Shown: piece after piece, positions 14,600 to 23,168 of the stretch
Layout: the number at the start of each line of letters is the position of its first letter
How positions within the stretch are numbered: the first letter of the stretch is position 1
DNA from: a virus
Virus record (IMG/VR): IMGVR_UViG_3300044646_001339
Span: 1-39,821 of that record
Length of the DNA: 39,821 nt
Reading direction: 5' to 3' (one strand)
The notes under the pieces: generated by a model
Databases searched by the model: none
What the model was told of the DNA's origin: nothing
Seen by the model: only the letters and a program-made list of their open reading frames with translations
Program-made: the position numbers and the translations under genes

Positions 14600-15721
14600 A
14601 TGTATCTCGCTGCGTATGACGGAACCCCGTTCGTCTGGGTAATTGATTCAGGGGATACCGGGATGCAGGGCACGCTGGAAACGTACCCTTACAGCGCAGG
14701 CGCGTACGGGTACGATGAAACGTCACCCTCACCTGTAAACTACTCGGTTACGGGTTACGTGGATGGCCCCTTTGCTACGTCGCTGCTAAAGGCGTTGATT
14801 GAAAGCGTACGCTCTAGTGGAGTCAAAACACTAGTACACCCCATCTTCGGGCCAAAACGCGTGGTGCTGCCCCGTTTGCAGTGGGGTGCGTCGGCTGACT
14901 CGCTGGGTAGACACACGTTCACCCTGACGTGTTCAGAGCTACCCGAAACGCTCGCGCTAGCTACGTTGGCAGATATGGCGCAGTCGGCTGCGGAATTGGT
15001 TAGCGTGGCAGATGCCGATTTTCTAGCTACGTTCAACCCGCTTGCGAGTTTGGCGGTAGCAGAAGCGGCTAAAGACGCTGTCACTAAGCAAGTGCGTACC
15101 CTGGGTGCGTTTACGTCGCTGCCACTAGGTGCAGGTGACGCTAGCGACGCGCTAGCTAGGCTGAACGCTACAGCCGACACGTTGCAAACAACAGGGATGG
15201 GCGTATTTGACGCGCAGTCTTTCCTAGACGACGTGCAAAAGGTTATGGATGCGCTTCCGTTCAGCGTTTTGCTACAAAGCCCCTTTTCCGAACAGTCCAC
15301 GGTAGACGATAACGTTTCTGGCAACTCGCGTGTTATTGCAAAAAATAGCGTCGCTACGGCTAGCGCGATGGCGCGTAAAGCATTGGCTGCCATGGTGAGC
15401 GCTGCGGCTAGTACCACGTTCACCACTGCGCAAGGGGCAGACGTAGCACGCAAAGCAATAGCCGATTATAGCACGTTGGAAATTACGCGCGTGTTCACCA
15501 CACACGACGTAGGCGTAACTCTGCGCAAGGTTGCGCAGGCATCGGACAACACATTACGAAATATGGTGCTGCAACTTCCGCAGGAACGCACAGCGGTTGT
15601 TGACGTGCCCACTCTGTCTGTTGTGGCAGCGTACGAACTTACAGGGAATCCAGACTACCCGCTTGATAGCCGTAACGACAGTGCAGGAATTGTTTATGGT
15701 GCTGTGAGGTTTACCGTATGA
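14600..15721 (+). CDS. Mu gpN-like tail/DNA circularisation protein
   Basis: This 373-residue protein directly follows the tape measure, the position of Mu gpN. The N-terminus has typical 'YDGTPFVW' and 'YPYSAGAYGYDET' segments. The middle ('HPIFGPKRVVLPRLQWGASADSLGRHTFTLTCSE') matches the 'HP--G-V-V----' theme seen in this family's baseplate-hub-associated members. The rest is helical and Ala-rich. In Mu, N is needed for tail assembly and baseplate-hub formation. The stop overlaps the next start. Confidence 0.75.
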   Translation: MYLAAYDGTPFVWVIDSGDTGMQGTLETYPYSAGAYGYDETSPSPVNYSVTGYVDGPFATSLLKALIESVRSSGVKTLVHPIFGPKRVVLPRLQWGASADSLGRHTFTLTCSELPETLALATLADMAQSAAELVSVADADFLATFNPLASLAVAEAAKDAVTKQVRTLGAFTSLPLGAGDASDALARLNATADTLQTTGMGVFDAQSFLDDVQKVMDALPFSVLLQSPFSEQSTVDDNVSGNSRVIAKNSVATASAMARKALAAMVSAAASTTFTTAQGADVARKAIADYSTLEITRVFTTHDVGVTLRKVAQASDNTLRNMVLQLPQERTAVVDVPTLSVVAAYELTGNPDYPLDSRNDSAGIVYGAVRFTV

Positions 15722-16815
15722 TTGCGGTACGCGTTGCGGGTGTGACTCTAGGGCAATGGGTAACGTGCAGCGTGCAGGCTAGCCTAGAGCAAGCTGCACG
15801 CACGTTTACAGCGCAAGCGCGTTTTGCGTCGGGTGACTTAGCGCAGATGGTAGAGGACATACTACCTTACGGTGCGCTGGTAGAAATATACGCAGATGGT
15901 GACAAGTGTTTGACGGGCTATCTGGAAAACATAGAAGACACACAGACAGGCGACAACTACACAGTTACTATTTCAGGGCGCAGCAAAACCTGTGACGTTG
16001 TGGATTCAAGCTGCACGGGTACTGTGTACGAAAACGTTACGCTAGGCCAGTTTGCGCGTGCTGTGGCTGGGTCTGTTGATGTCGTGTTGGCGGCTAGTGA
16101 AGACACTAGCTCTAAACCGTTTGCGCGGCGTGCTGCGGCTAGCGACGAAACGCGATTTGACGCTATCGAAAAAGCGTCGGGTGCGCGCGGGTTGATTGTT
16201 ACGGATGACGCTAATGGCGCGCTAGTCATCACTCGCGTGCGCGCGTCTACGCCCGTTGCGTCGTTGGGTCACAGCTTTGGCGCACCTGCGGGTGTTACAC
16301 CTGTGCTAAAAAGCTCACGTAAGGTAAATACCTCTGCGCTGTTTGCACGCTATGAAGTTCGGGGGCAGGTGGCGCCCATCGATGGCAACAAGTCGTTTGC
16401 GGGCTATGCTGCGTCAGTCACAGAACCGCTTATGGCTGCACGAAATCGTGTGCTCACCTTGAAAGCGGAAAGCGGCGCAGACCGCGAGCGGTGCGCCTAT
16501 AGGGCCACCTGGGAAGCGCAATCCCGGTTAGCCAAAGCGGTGCAGATAGAGTGCCAAGTTATGGGTTGGCGCACCCCTGAACGCGTGCTGTATCAGCCAG
16601 GGCAGACCGTGCGCTTTATCGATAGCAGACGCCGTGTTGATGCGCCGTTCATCGTTAGCGCTGTGACGCTAGACGCCACAGGTACGGGGCGCACCGCATC
16701 ACTCGTGTTAGTGCACCCAGACTGTTACGATGTTATAGAGCCCTTGAAGCGCAAGAAAAGCCCGCTAACGCAGGGCGCGCGCTGGAAGGAAATAGCGCAG
16801 GGGGTCACACTGTGA
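15718..16815 (+). CDS. Baseplate hub protein (Mu gpP / gp44 family)
   Basis: This 365-residue protein matches the Mu P position and the gp27-like hub fold. It has an N-terminal beta domain ('VTCSVQASLEQAARTFTAQARF') and then 'GALVEIYADGDKCLTGYLENIEDTQ'. The central segment 'VSGRSKTCDVVDSSC' is written here as 'TISGRSKTCDVVDSS'. Near the C-terminus is 'YQPGQTVRFIDSRRRVDAPFIVSAVTL'. The hub trimer joins tube to spike at the baseplate. It is overlapped by four bases at each end by its neighbours. Confidence 0.85.
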   Translation: MIAVRVAGVTLGQWVTCSVQASLEQAARTFTAQARFASGDLAQMVEDILPYGALVEIYADGDKCLTGYLENIEDTQTGDNYTVTISGRSKTCDVVDSSCTGTVYENVTLGQFARAVAGSVDVVLAASEDTSSKPFARRAAASDETRFDAIEKASGARGLIVTDDANGALVITRVRASTPVASLGHSFGAPAGVTPVLKSSRKVNTSALFARYEVRGQVAPIDGNKSFAGYAASVTEPLMAARNRVLTLKAESGADRERCAYRATWEAQSRLAKAVQIECQVMGWRTPERVLYQPGQTVRFIDSRRRVDAPFIVSAVTLDATGTGRTASLVLVHPDCYDVIEPLKRKKSPLTQGARWKEIAQGVTL

Positions 16816-17276
16816 GCGTTAGCGTGAAGTTCGCAACGACGGTAGCCAGCGCGCAAGGCGTAGAGCACGATTCTATAGACGTGGGCACTTCCGTAAGTTC
16901 GGATGGGCGTTTGGAGTCAACGCGCACGCAGTCGGCTAGCCCGTTCGGTCTAGCTTCCGTGCCGCCTGCGGGTTCACCTGCTATCGTGTTGGACGCAGGC
17001 GAAACGCCCGTTACCATTGTAATTGGTGATACCCGTTACATGCTGCGCAATCTCGGTGCGGGTGACGTCGCGTTATACAATTCATCTGGAGCCATGGTTG
17101 TGCTGCGTGGTGATGCGGTTTTTATACCTGCGCAGAACTTGCACCTTGCAACACCTGACGGACTAACGCCGCTTGCAGCAAATAAAGGTCTAGTTACAGG
17201 GTTGGCTGTAGATTACTACACTGGCAAGACGCACGCAGAGCTAGGCAATATCAGCCTAAAAACACGGAGTGACTAA
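16812..17276 (+). CDS. Baseplate spike / assembly protein (Mu gp45-like)
   Basis: This 154-residue protein starts with a GTG overlapping the hub gene's stop. Its order (P, then this, then a gp46 homologue) matches Mu gp45, the membrane-piercing spike. Beta-rich segments such as 'ETPVTIVIGDTRYMLRNLGAGDVALYN' suggest an OB-like or beta-helical fold. It is shorter than Mu gp45 and I do not see an HxH iron-binding tip, so the tip function may lie elsewhere. Confidence 0.65.
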   Translation: MSVSVKFATTVASAQGVEHDSIDVGTSVSSDGRLESTRTQSASPFGLASVPPAGSPAIVLDAGETPVTIVIGDTRYMLRNLGAGDVALYNSSGAMVVLRGDAVFIPAQNLHLATPDGLTPLAANKGLVTGLAVDYYTGKTHAELGNISLKTRSD

Positions 17277-17278
17277 CT

Positions 17279-17551
17279 ATGGCATTTAGCGCAAGTGACG
17301 CCGCGCAGGCTATCGTAACTGCGCTAGAGGCTGAAAACCCGCGTGGTGAGTCTGAAAGCGTGCATGACTATATGGTGCGCATCGAAACCGCACGGGTCAC
17401 AGCGTTGTGGGGTGTGGTGATGGCGCAGGCGCGTATTACCGTAAACGCAGATGTTGCGCTAGGCATAGCCGTACAAGTCAACATCGGGACTGGCACGGGT
17501 GCAACGACTGCGCCGGGTTCGGCAACGACGACGACAGGAACGATTGCCTAA
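17279..17551 (+). CDS. Hypothetical baseplate-region protein, 90 aa
   Basis: An extra small gene lies between the gp45- and gp46-like genes. It has an acidic helical N-terminal half (AIVTALEAENPRGESESVHDYM) and a Thr/Gly/Ala-rich tail (GTGTGATTAPGSATTTT). Its stop overlaps the next ATG (TAATG), so it is coupled to the baseplate genes. No family recognised. A flexible tail suggests a structural or linker role, which is inference. Confidence 0.6.
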   Translation: MAFSASDAAQAIVTALEAENPRGESESVHDYMVRIETARVTALWGVVMAQARITVNADVALGIAVQVNIGTGTGATTAPGSATTTTGTIA

Positions 17552-17967
17552 TGCTAACCGTATACAACAAAATGACGGGCGCAGAAGTGGCTTTCACGAT
17601 GACGCCACGCGCTACCGATACGCTAGAGGTTCGGATAGCGCGACTTGTGACAGCGTCACTGTTGACCGATGCGCGCTGGAACAATGCCCCGCAGGGCGTC
17701 AGACCGCGAGGGTATTGGGCAGACCCAGGTAAGGGGTCAACCCTGTGGCAGTTGAGGCACAACCCGCCTACAGGCGCCCCGCAGGCACGTCTGGACGTCA
17801 TCAAGGGTGCCGTCGAGTCTGCCCTTGCTTGGCTGCGGGATTCGGGCGTTGCCAGTTTCCGGGTTATGCCGTACGCTCTAGCCGAGGGTTACGGCGCCGA
17901 TATCGAAGTGACCACACCCGACGGGTCTGTAACGCTAAACGTGCCTGGGATGTTGCCAAATGCCTGA
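17551..17967 (+). CDS. Baseplate wedge protein (Mu gp46 family)
   Basis: This 138-residue protein fits the gp46/gp25-like small wedge family. It shows 'TLEVRIARLVTASLLTDARW', then 'GYWADPGKGSTLWQLRH', then 'ARLDVIKGAVESALAWLRDSGVASFRV', which is the expected 'D--GS-LW-L' plus helix arrangement. The ATG at 17551 overlaps the upstream stop and is the best start. It is followed with an eight-base overlap by the baseplate J homologue, as in Mu. Confidence 0.8.
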   Translation: MLTVYNKMTGAEVAFTMTPRATDTLEVRIARLVTASLLTDARWNNAPQGVRPRGYWADPGKGSTLWQLRHNPPTGAPQARLDVIKGAVESALAWLRDSGVASFRVMPYALAEGYGADIEVTTPDGSVTLNVPGMLPNA

Positions 17968-19099
17968 AACCACAGAAACGGGCTACGTCATACCCACAGT
18001 GTCAGAAGCGCTAGCAGACGCACAGGCATCGCTGCGTGAGCATTTGCCCGCTACAGATGACCCTAGTATCCCGCTCACCTTGCCTAACGCTGTAGCTAAT
18101 GTGCTAGCGCTTATGTCTGTGGTCGCTAATCGACACGTCGCTAAAGCGCTGCGCGAAACGTCGCCTGAAACTGCAACGCGTGAGGGATTGATTAGACTTG
18201 GTGCACGCAGGGGTGTGGGTCCGTTTGATGCCACGCGTTGGACAGGTTCGGCCACATTCACGGGTGTGAATACCACAGAGGTATCAGTAGGGACGGAGTT
18301 TACGCGTTCAGATGGCGCGCTGTACCGCACCACAGAACTAGGCACTGTTAGCGCAGGCGAGTGCACGGTTGACGCAGAGTCAGCCGACTATGGCGCATCG
18401 TATAACATGGATGCAGACACAGAGTGCAGGCTGTCAACGCTCGTGTCGGGTCTTGACAGCGTGGTGACGATTGCGTCTAGCAACGATGACGGCGCAGACG
18501 CAGAAGCGACAGAGCCGTTCAGAGCACGTGTGCTATACGCGTACGCTAAAGAGCCCTGGGGGGGCTCCAATTCCGATTGGGTGCGCTGGGTTTCGGACAT
18601 TCAAGAAAACATCGATAGGGTTTTTCCACAAAACAACTACTTCGGAATCGCATCGCTGCGTATTTTGTTCACTGTGGCCCCCTCGTATTCAGAGGGTGTG
18701 CGTGAACCCGATTCAGTGATACCTACAGAGGGTGATGTTGACGCAGTGCAAACCGCGCTGACTACAGACCCGTTAGCCGTGTTGGGTATCGAGGTTTTCG
18801 TACAAGCCCCCGAACCGTACGCAGTTGATGCCGAAATTGACGTTTATCCAAAGCCCGTCAGTAACGACGTAAAGAACGCGATACGAGCGTCAATCGATAC
18901 GTACCTAGACACATTGGGTGCAGGTGGCGTGCTGCGTAATAGTCAGTATAGGGCAGCCGTGCAGCGCGGTATCGATGCCGAGTCAACGAGCGATGCATAT
19001 TTTGTGCTGGTAAGTCTTGCGGGGGGTAGCGCTGCGCAGGATATCGAGCTAAATGACTCACAGCTTTTCATCCGTGGCGATATCACGTGGACAGCATAA
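17960..19099 (+). CDS. Baseplate J-like protein (Mu gp47 family)
   Basis: At 379 residues this is a standard baseplate J / gp6-like wedge protein. Characteristic parts are the N-terminal region 'SLREHLPATDDPSIPLTLPNAVANVLA', the 'LIRLGARRGV' turn and the sequence 'WTGSATFTGVNTTEVSVGTEF', typical of J proteins. The C-terminal part contains 'EATEPFRARVLYAYAKEPWGGSNSDWVRW', the conserved 'E-FR-R------P-G----Y--W' signature. It assembles the baseplate periphery. Confidence 0.92.
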   Translation: MPETTETGYVIPTVSEALADAQASLREHLPATDDPSIPLTLPNAVANVLALMSVVANRHVAKALRETSPETATREGLIRLGARRGVGPFDATRWTGSATFTGVNTTEVSVGTEFTRSDGALYRTTELGTVSAGECTVDAESADYGASYNMDADTECRLSTLVSGLDSVVTIASSNDDGADAEATEPFRARVLYAYAKEPWGGSNSDWVRWVSDIQENIDRVFPQNNYFGIASLRILFTVAPSYSEGVREPDSVIPTEGDVDAVQTALTTDPLAVLGIEVFVQAPEPYAVDAEIDVYPKPVSNDVKNAIRASIDTYLDTLGAGGVLRNSQYRAAVQRGIDAESTSDAYFVLVSLAGGSAAQDIELNDSQLFIRGDITWTA

Positions 19100-19707
19100 A
19101 CACCTATACAGAAGCGTCTGTGTTAGCGTTTCTACGTCAGGCTATGCCCCCCGGTTTGGTGTGGGAATCGGATGAAGTGCAAGCCTATTTGAAAGGCTGC
19201 ACTCCGTTTCTAACGACGGTGCTAAACGCGTGCGGTGCAGGGCTGATAAATGAAGCGGACCCAGCCACAGCCACCCATATGCTCGCGCATTGGGCTAAGG
19301 TGTACGGTCTGCCCGATTGCGCGACGCTGCCCACAGACGTTGCCGAGTTGCGCCGAGTGGTGGCGGCACGGGGCACACGTGGTGGGCGCCACCAATACAA
19401 CCACAGGCTAGCTATTGCTGACTTGCTGGGTATCGATATCTCGCGCGTCACCATTGAAAACCTGCGCCCCTTTTCGTGTGGTGACACCTGCGGTTCACAC
19501 GTTTGGGGTGAAACCCATAGGGCAGTTTGGCGCGTGCTGATTTGGGGTTGGACGCTAGGCACACCCGCGTTATGCGGTGTTGCGCGCTGTGGGGATTCTC
19601 TCGTTTCTGACACTAGTAATCCTAACGTTAGTTGTTTCGTTGAAAAGCATAAACCAGCGTACACGCACGCAATCGTGGCGTATACTGACGAACTTCCGGG
19701 GGCATAA
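19087..19707 (+). CDS. Mu gp48-like tail protein (DUF2313)
   Basis: This 206-residue protein follows baseplate J, as gp48 does in Mu, and precedes the fibre gene. Family-like features are the N-terminal 'LRQAMPPGLVWESDEVQAYLKGC', the 'LAHWAKVYGLPDCATLPTDVAELRRVV' segment and the C-terminal Cys-rich stretch ('SCGDTCGSHV', then 'CGVARCGDSL'), probably metal- or disulphide-stabilised. Homologues attach fibres to the baseplate. Confidence 0.85.
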   Translation: MDSINTYTEASVLAFLRQAMPPGLVWESDEVQAYLKGCTPFLTTVLNACGAGLINEADPATATHMLAHWAKVYGLPDCATLPTDVAELRRVVAARGTRGGRHQYNHRLAIADLLGIDISRVTIENLRPFSCGDTCGSHVWGETHRAVWRVLIWGWTLGTPALCGVARCGDSLVSDTSNPNVSCFVEKHKPAYTHAIVAYTDELPGA

Positions 19708-21323
19708 TGTACACCATTGACAACGCAACATCTGTAAGCGCGAAACCTGACAAGCCCACAGCGGTGCAACCCGTTGACTATTGGTTCACGGATGGTGACG
19801 TAGGCGAGGGTATTCCCGCGACCGTCATCCCTGCGTGGTTTCTCAATATGCTTATGGCTGAACTAGGGGCCATTGCAAAGCTACAGGGTGCATCGCTGGA
19901 TAGAACCAACGACACACAGTGTGCAACCGCGCTGAACGGCATCAAAGCGCTACGTGCGTTTAGCGCTGACAGCACCGCAAACCAAGCGACTACCGTAACA
20001 TCGTTTTTGCTTGGCACCACGGGCAGCCGAGTGCGGGGCAGCAACCTGGGTAACAGTGTCATCGGTTCATTGAACGGGTGCGACAATCAATCGAGCTACG
20101 CTAGTATGATTGCCTGTAACGCCGTGACGTTTGCATCTGGCGAGTTTTACAACTTCGCTGCGGCGTGTGTCACAGGTGCGTTTACTGGCACGGGTTGTGC
20201 TGCGCTCGCTTCCCAAGATGCAAACCTGTCAGGTGACTATGCGTCGTTGATTTCGTCTAAGGGCAATAGCTCTGTAGGCGCCAACCACAGCGCAGCGCTC
20301 GCCTGCAACGCCGTTTCACTTAGTGCAAACGCGGGTGATGGGTTCAACCAATTCGCAGGTGCGTGCAACGGCTCTGCACTCACGGAGTCATATTGCGCAG
20401 CGCTCGCCTGCGGCACGGGTGTATCAGTCGATGGGGATTATAGCGCAGCGCTAGCGTGCACAGACGTAAACCTAACCGCGAATAAGACAGGTGCGCTAGC
20501 CGCTGACGGTGTGGCTATCAGTGCCACAGGTGGCGCTGCGATGGCTTGTGGACAGACCGCGAGCCAAACTAGTATCGACAAACCGCGCAGCGCTGTTGTT
20601 GCGTCTACAGCGTGCGCAATCGCTACGGGCGTTGGTGCGGGCCACTCGGCTATTGTGGCGTCAAAATACGCGTATGAGTCTGACGACTACGTGTTGTCAG
20701 GCGGGTTTGACCCGGGTTGGACCGAACCCGAAGCGGGCAACCGCACGTGGGCTATTGAATCACTCGGCGGTAGCATGTATGTGGATGGGGATTTTATCAA
20801 TTCAGGTGCAGACTATGCCGAGTTGTTCCCTAACGCAGAGTGCGTGCCGCTAGACCCAGGCTACGCTATGACGCTTGCTGATGAAGGCTCTGCGCGTCTG
20901 GCGTGCAAAGGTGATTCTGTGTTAGGCGTAGTGTCATGTAACCCCACTGTCGTTGGTAACGAATCGCCATTTTCGCACCACGGACGATGGCTGCGCGACA
21001 TTTTCGGGCGTCGCGTGATGGCGCCCAATGTCGATGGTGAACAGGTGCCGCAGCAAAACCCCGAGTGGGATGCAGCACGCGCAGCGGAATACAAGCGACG
21101 CCGCGACAGACCCGAACAGTGGGTTATTGTGGGGCTTATGGGTCAGTTGCCCGTGCGGGTGACGTCTGCACCCCTTCCAGGGCAGCGCTACCTTACCCCT
21201 TCCAGCGTGCCTGGGGTGTTTGAACCTACTAGCGAGCGCACCAACGTGCGGGCTATTGGGGGCGCCCTGGGAAGCGACACAGGGCACACCATCATCAAGG
21301 CGTTTGTGTCGGCTGCGGTCTAA
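19707..21323 (+). CDS. Tail fibre with Cys-rich beta-roll repeats and Peptidase_G2-type autocleavage domain
   Basis: The 538-residue product would bind the host surface. Residues 1-100 are the baseplate-attachment part ('DGDVGEGIPATVIPAWFLNMLMAEL' is a familiar fibre N-terminus). Residues about 110-320 are a repeat region built on the theme 'YSAALAC------'. At least ten degenerate copies occur, many ending in Ala-Cys, like YadA-head or left-handed beta-roll repeats. Residues about 355-450 resemble the Peptidase_G2 intramolecular chaperone domain: SGADYAELF, then 'VLGVVSCNPTVVGN', then 'RWLRDIFGRR'. That domain self-cleaves after trimer folding in known members. No separate fibre chaperone gene is present, which fits. 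Confidence 0.8.
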   Translation: MYTIDNATSVSAKPDKPTAVQPVDYWFTDGDVGEGIPATVIPAWFLNMLMAELGAIAKLQGASLDRTNDTQCATALNGIKALRAFSADSTANQATTVTSFLLGTTGSRVRGSNLGNSVIGSLNGCDNQSSYASMIACNAVTFASGEFYNFAAACVTGAFTGTGCAALASQDANLSGDYASLISSKGNSSVGANHSAALACNAVSLSANAGDGFNQFAGACNGSALTESYCAALACGTGVSVDGDYSAALACTDVNLTANKTGALAADGVAISATGGAAMACGQTASQTSIDKPRSAVVASTACAIATGVGAGHSAIVASKYAYESDDYVLSGGFDPGWTEPEAGNRTWAIESLGGSMYVDGDFINSGADYAELFPNAECVPLDPGYAMTLADEGSARLACKGDSVLGVVSCNPTVVGNESPFSHHGRWLRDIFGRRVMAPNVDGEQVPQQNPEWDAARAAEYKRRRDRPEQWVIVGLMGQLPVRVTSAPLPGQRYLTPSSVPGVFEPTSERTNVRAIGGALGSDTGHTIIKAFVSAAV

Positions 21324-21331
21324 GCCTGCGT

Positions 21332-21380
21332 TGACGGCACGGGAGGGTAAACGGTACACTGCCCCTTGCCCGTGCCGTCA
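21332..21380. other. 12-bp perfect inverted repeat between fibre and minor tail gene
   Basis: TGACGGCACGGG (21332-21343) pairs perfectly with CCCGTGCCGTCA (21369-21380) across a 25-base loop. The second arm ends just before the GGGGGT ribosome-binding sequence of the GTG at 21393. No T run follows. A folded RNA here could attenuate transcription or modulate translation of the minor tail and lysis genes. Confidence 0.45.
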
Positions 21381-21392
21381 GGGGGTGCCGCA

Positions 21393-22034
21393 GTGATTCG
21401 ACTAGAACCTAACCCCATACCCATCCTAGACCACTGGTTAGGTCGGCTCGATAAGACGCTAGCGAAAGCTGCATCTGACGCGCTAAACGACACAGCAAAA
21501 GACGCCCGTGCGCGTCTAGTCAGCACGCTAAAAACATATTTCACGATACGAAATAAGTGGGTGCAAAAGGGTTTCCGCATTGTCTGGAGCAACCCCAAGA
21601 CGCTAACCGCGTTGGTGGGCCACCTAGATGAGTATATGCGTATCCAGGCGACAGGTGGGCGCAAACATGCTCGCGCAGGTGGCTCTGTCGCGATTCCCTA
21701 CGCAGCACGCAAGAAAAAGACAGCACTAACACCGCCGCAGACGTGGCCGTCACAAATCTTGAAACGGCGCAGGGGTGCGTTTTTGGCTAACGGCATCGTA
21801 GGCGTCAGTAAGAGCACTCGACGCAAGCGCGGTGTTAGTGGCCCCTCGCTGGCTAGTGGTGCGTTTACCACTAAGACCGTTTGGTTTTGGAGTCTGCGTA
21901 AGTTTGTAGTTGTGCGTAAAACCTGGGATATCGAGGGTGAGGTACGTACAGCGCAACAGGCTAGTTTCCCACAACACTTGGCTAAACGCATCGAACAGAT
22001 GCGCGCGAGGGTGCGCCCAAATGGAAGTAACTAG
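21393..22034 (+). CDS. Minor tail/neck protein (gpZ-like)
   Basis: This 213-residue protein resembles phage minor tail protein Z-type sequences: 'LNDTAKDARARLVSTLKTYFTIRNKWVQKGFRIVW' near the N-terminus, and a basic Lys/Arg-rich middle. I chose the GTG at 21393 because GGGGGT lies eight bases upstream; an in-frame TTG at 21366 is an alternative. Such proteins normally lie near the head-tail connector genes, so its place after the fibre gene is unusual. It overlaps the endolysin by 14 bases. Confidence 0.6.
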   Translation: MIRLEPNPIPILDHWLGRLDKTLAKAASDALNDTAKDARARLVSTLKTYFTIRNKWVQKGFRIVWSNPKTLTALVGHLDEYMRIQATGGRKHARAGGSVAIPYAARKKKTALTPPQTWPSQILKRRRGAFLANGIVGVSKSTRRKRGVSGPSLASGAFTTKTVWFWSLRKFVVVRKTWDIEGEVRTAQQASFPQHLAKRIEQMRARVRPNGSN

Positions 22035-22881
22035 AGTTCAATCCGTGCTAAAAGCCCTGGGTGACTATAAGGGCTCTATTGACGGGAAGGCTGGCACGCA
22101 GACGAAAGACGCGTGCAATGCGTACCTGCACCGCACAGGTGTAGAGTTCGATTTGAACAAGCCACCTGACTTACCGTTTGCTGAACCTCTGTTCTGGGTG
22201 CGCCCCCACGTGTGGCGTGAACCTGATTTTGTGCCACGCTGGAAGGGTAACGCGACATATTGCCTAGTCGCTAACGACGGCTCACGTGGTGGCGAGTTCA
22301 AGCCCTTTGCGGGTGTGCTAGACGTCGCTGTCAGGCTGCGCAACCTGGGTTTCAACGTGTCGGCTATGCTGTGGCTAGTGCCAACTAACGCATATGTGCG
22401 CGATATGCTCGCGTTTATGCTGAAATGCAAAAAGCTAGGCATCACTTACATGTTCGATGCCGAGGAATCGTTTTTCGCTGTGTCGTCTAGCCTGCAACAT
22501 CAGGCTGCGTTCAGGGCTGTTGACTCTGTGGGCGCATATGAGTTCACGTGTATTGCGTCGCGCTACACTGCCCCTAAATTTGATAGTTGGCTAGAAAGCC
22601 CGCGCTGCGTCGCTACGTTCGTACAGGCATACGCAGATAGCCGAGTGCGTCACGATTCTGCGGGTGGCGCAAGACCGGGATACGTTCAGCGGTACGCGCT
22701 TACGCAGTTGGGCAAGCGTGACTTGCCTAAAACGTTCCTGGGTGTGCCTAACTATGGCGACGTAGACTTTGACAGTCTGCGCGTTCAGTTTGAAACGGCT
22801 GTGTACGCTAGACCGTGCAGGGTTGGCGTTTGGGCGTACAGCAAGCAAAACGCTAGCTACTTTGACAAGGTGCTAACATGA
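22021..22881 (+). CDS. Endolysin: peptidoglycan-binding domain plus TIM-barrel-like hydrolase
   Basis: The 286-residue protein starts with a peptidoglycan-binding-1-like domain (residues about 3-40: VQSVLKALGDYKGSIDGKAG, then T--AC-AYL). A larger domain follows whose strands look like a TIM-barrel glycosidase: 'ATYCLVANDG', 'VSAMLWLVPT', 'ITYMFDAEES' with candidate acidic residues Asp146, Glu148 and Glu149, and 'CRVGVWAYSKQN' at the C-terminus. It has no signal peptide or transmembrane segment, so it would rely on the holin for release. The start is the ATG inside the previous gene's end. It is followed by spanin-like and holin genes. The exact bond it cuts is not known. Confidence 0.65.
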   Translation: MEVTRVQSVLKALGDYKGSIDGKAGTQTKDACNAYLHRTGVEFDLNKPPDLPFAEPLFWVRPHVWREPDFVPRWKGNATYCLVANDGSRGGEFKPFAGVLDVAVRLRNLGFNVSAMLWLVPTNAYVRDMLAFMLKCKKLGITYMFDAEESFFAVSSSLQHQAAFRAVDSVGAYEFTCIASRYTAPKFDSWLESPRCVATFVQAYADSRVRHDSAGGARPGYVQRYALTQLGKRDLPKTFLGVPNYGDVDFDSLRVQFETAVYARPCRVGVWAYSKQNASYFDKVLT

Positions 22882-23168
22882 TTGAAACGGCATCAATTGA
22901 CCCTAGCGGGTTTTCCATTGTGGTCACTGCGGGTGTTAGTGCGCTGTTGTCAGGCGCCCTGTCTGCGGCTATCACGATAGCCAACGTGTCACGACGCTTT
23001 GGCGAGATGACGCAGACACTAACCAGCGTAGAACGCAGCATCACCCAGCAAGATGCGTTGATGCGTGAACACGACAGACAACTTGCAGAAATGAGGGGGG
23101 CACTAAATGCGGGCACTCGTTATCGTAATTCTAGCGGGTTGCGCAACAATCCAGGGAACCAAGGCTAG
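22878..23168 (+). CDS. Membrane-anchored coiled-coil protein, putative inner-membrane spanin
   Basis: This 96-residue protein has one hydrophobic segment at about residues 12-36, then a charged coiled coil ('RRFGEMTQTLTSVERSITQQ' onward) to about residue 78. This is the layout of Rz-type inner spanins and of DUF2730-like phage proteins. It overlaps the endolysin stop (ATGA), and a short lipobox-bearing frame overlaps its 3' end, as Rz1 does with Rz. The Arg-Arg right after the hydrophobic segment would favour a cytoplasmic C-terminus, which is against the spanin call. Confidence 0.5.
   Translation: MIETASIDPSGFSIVVTAGVSALLSGALSAAITIANVSRRFGEMTQTLTSVERSITQQDALMREHDRQLAEMRGALNAGTRYRNSSGLRNNPGNQG

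Noticed and set aside
22021-22034. Extending the endolysin upstream to an in-frame start near 21910
   Set aside because: The upstream frame overlaps the minor tail gene by more than 120 bases and gives Cys/Arg-rich, non-homologous residues. The ATG at 22021 begins precisely at the cell-wall-binding domain.
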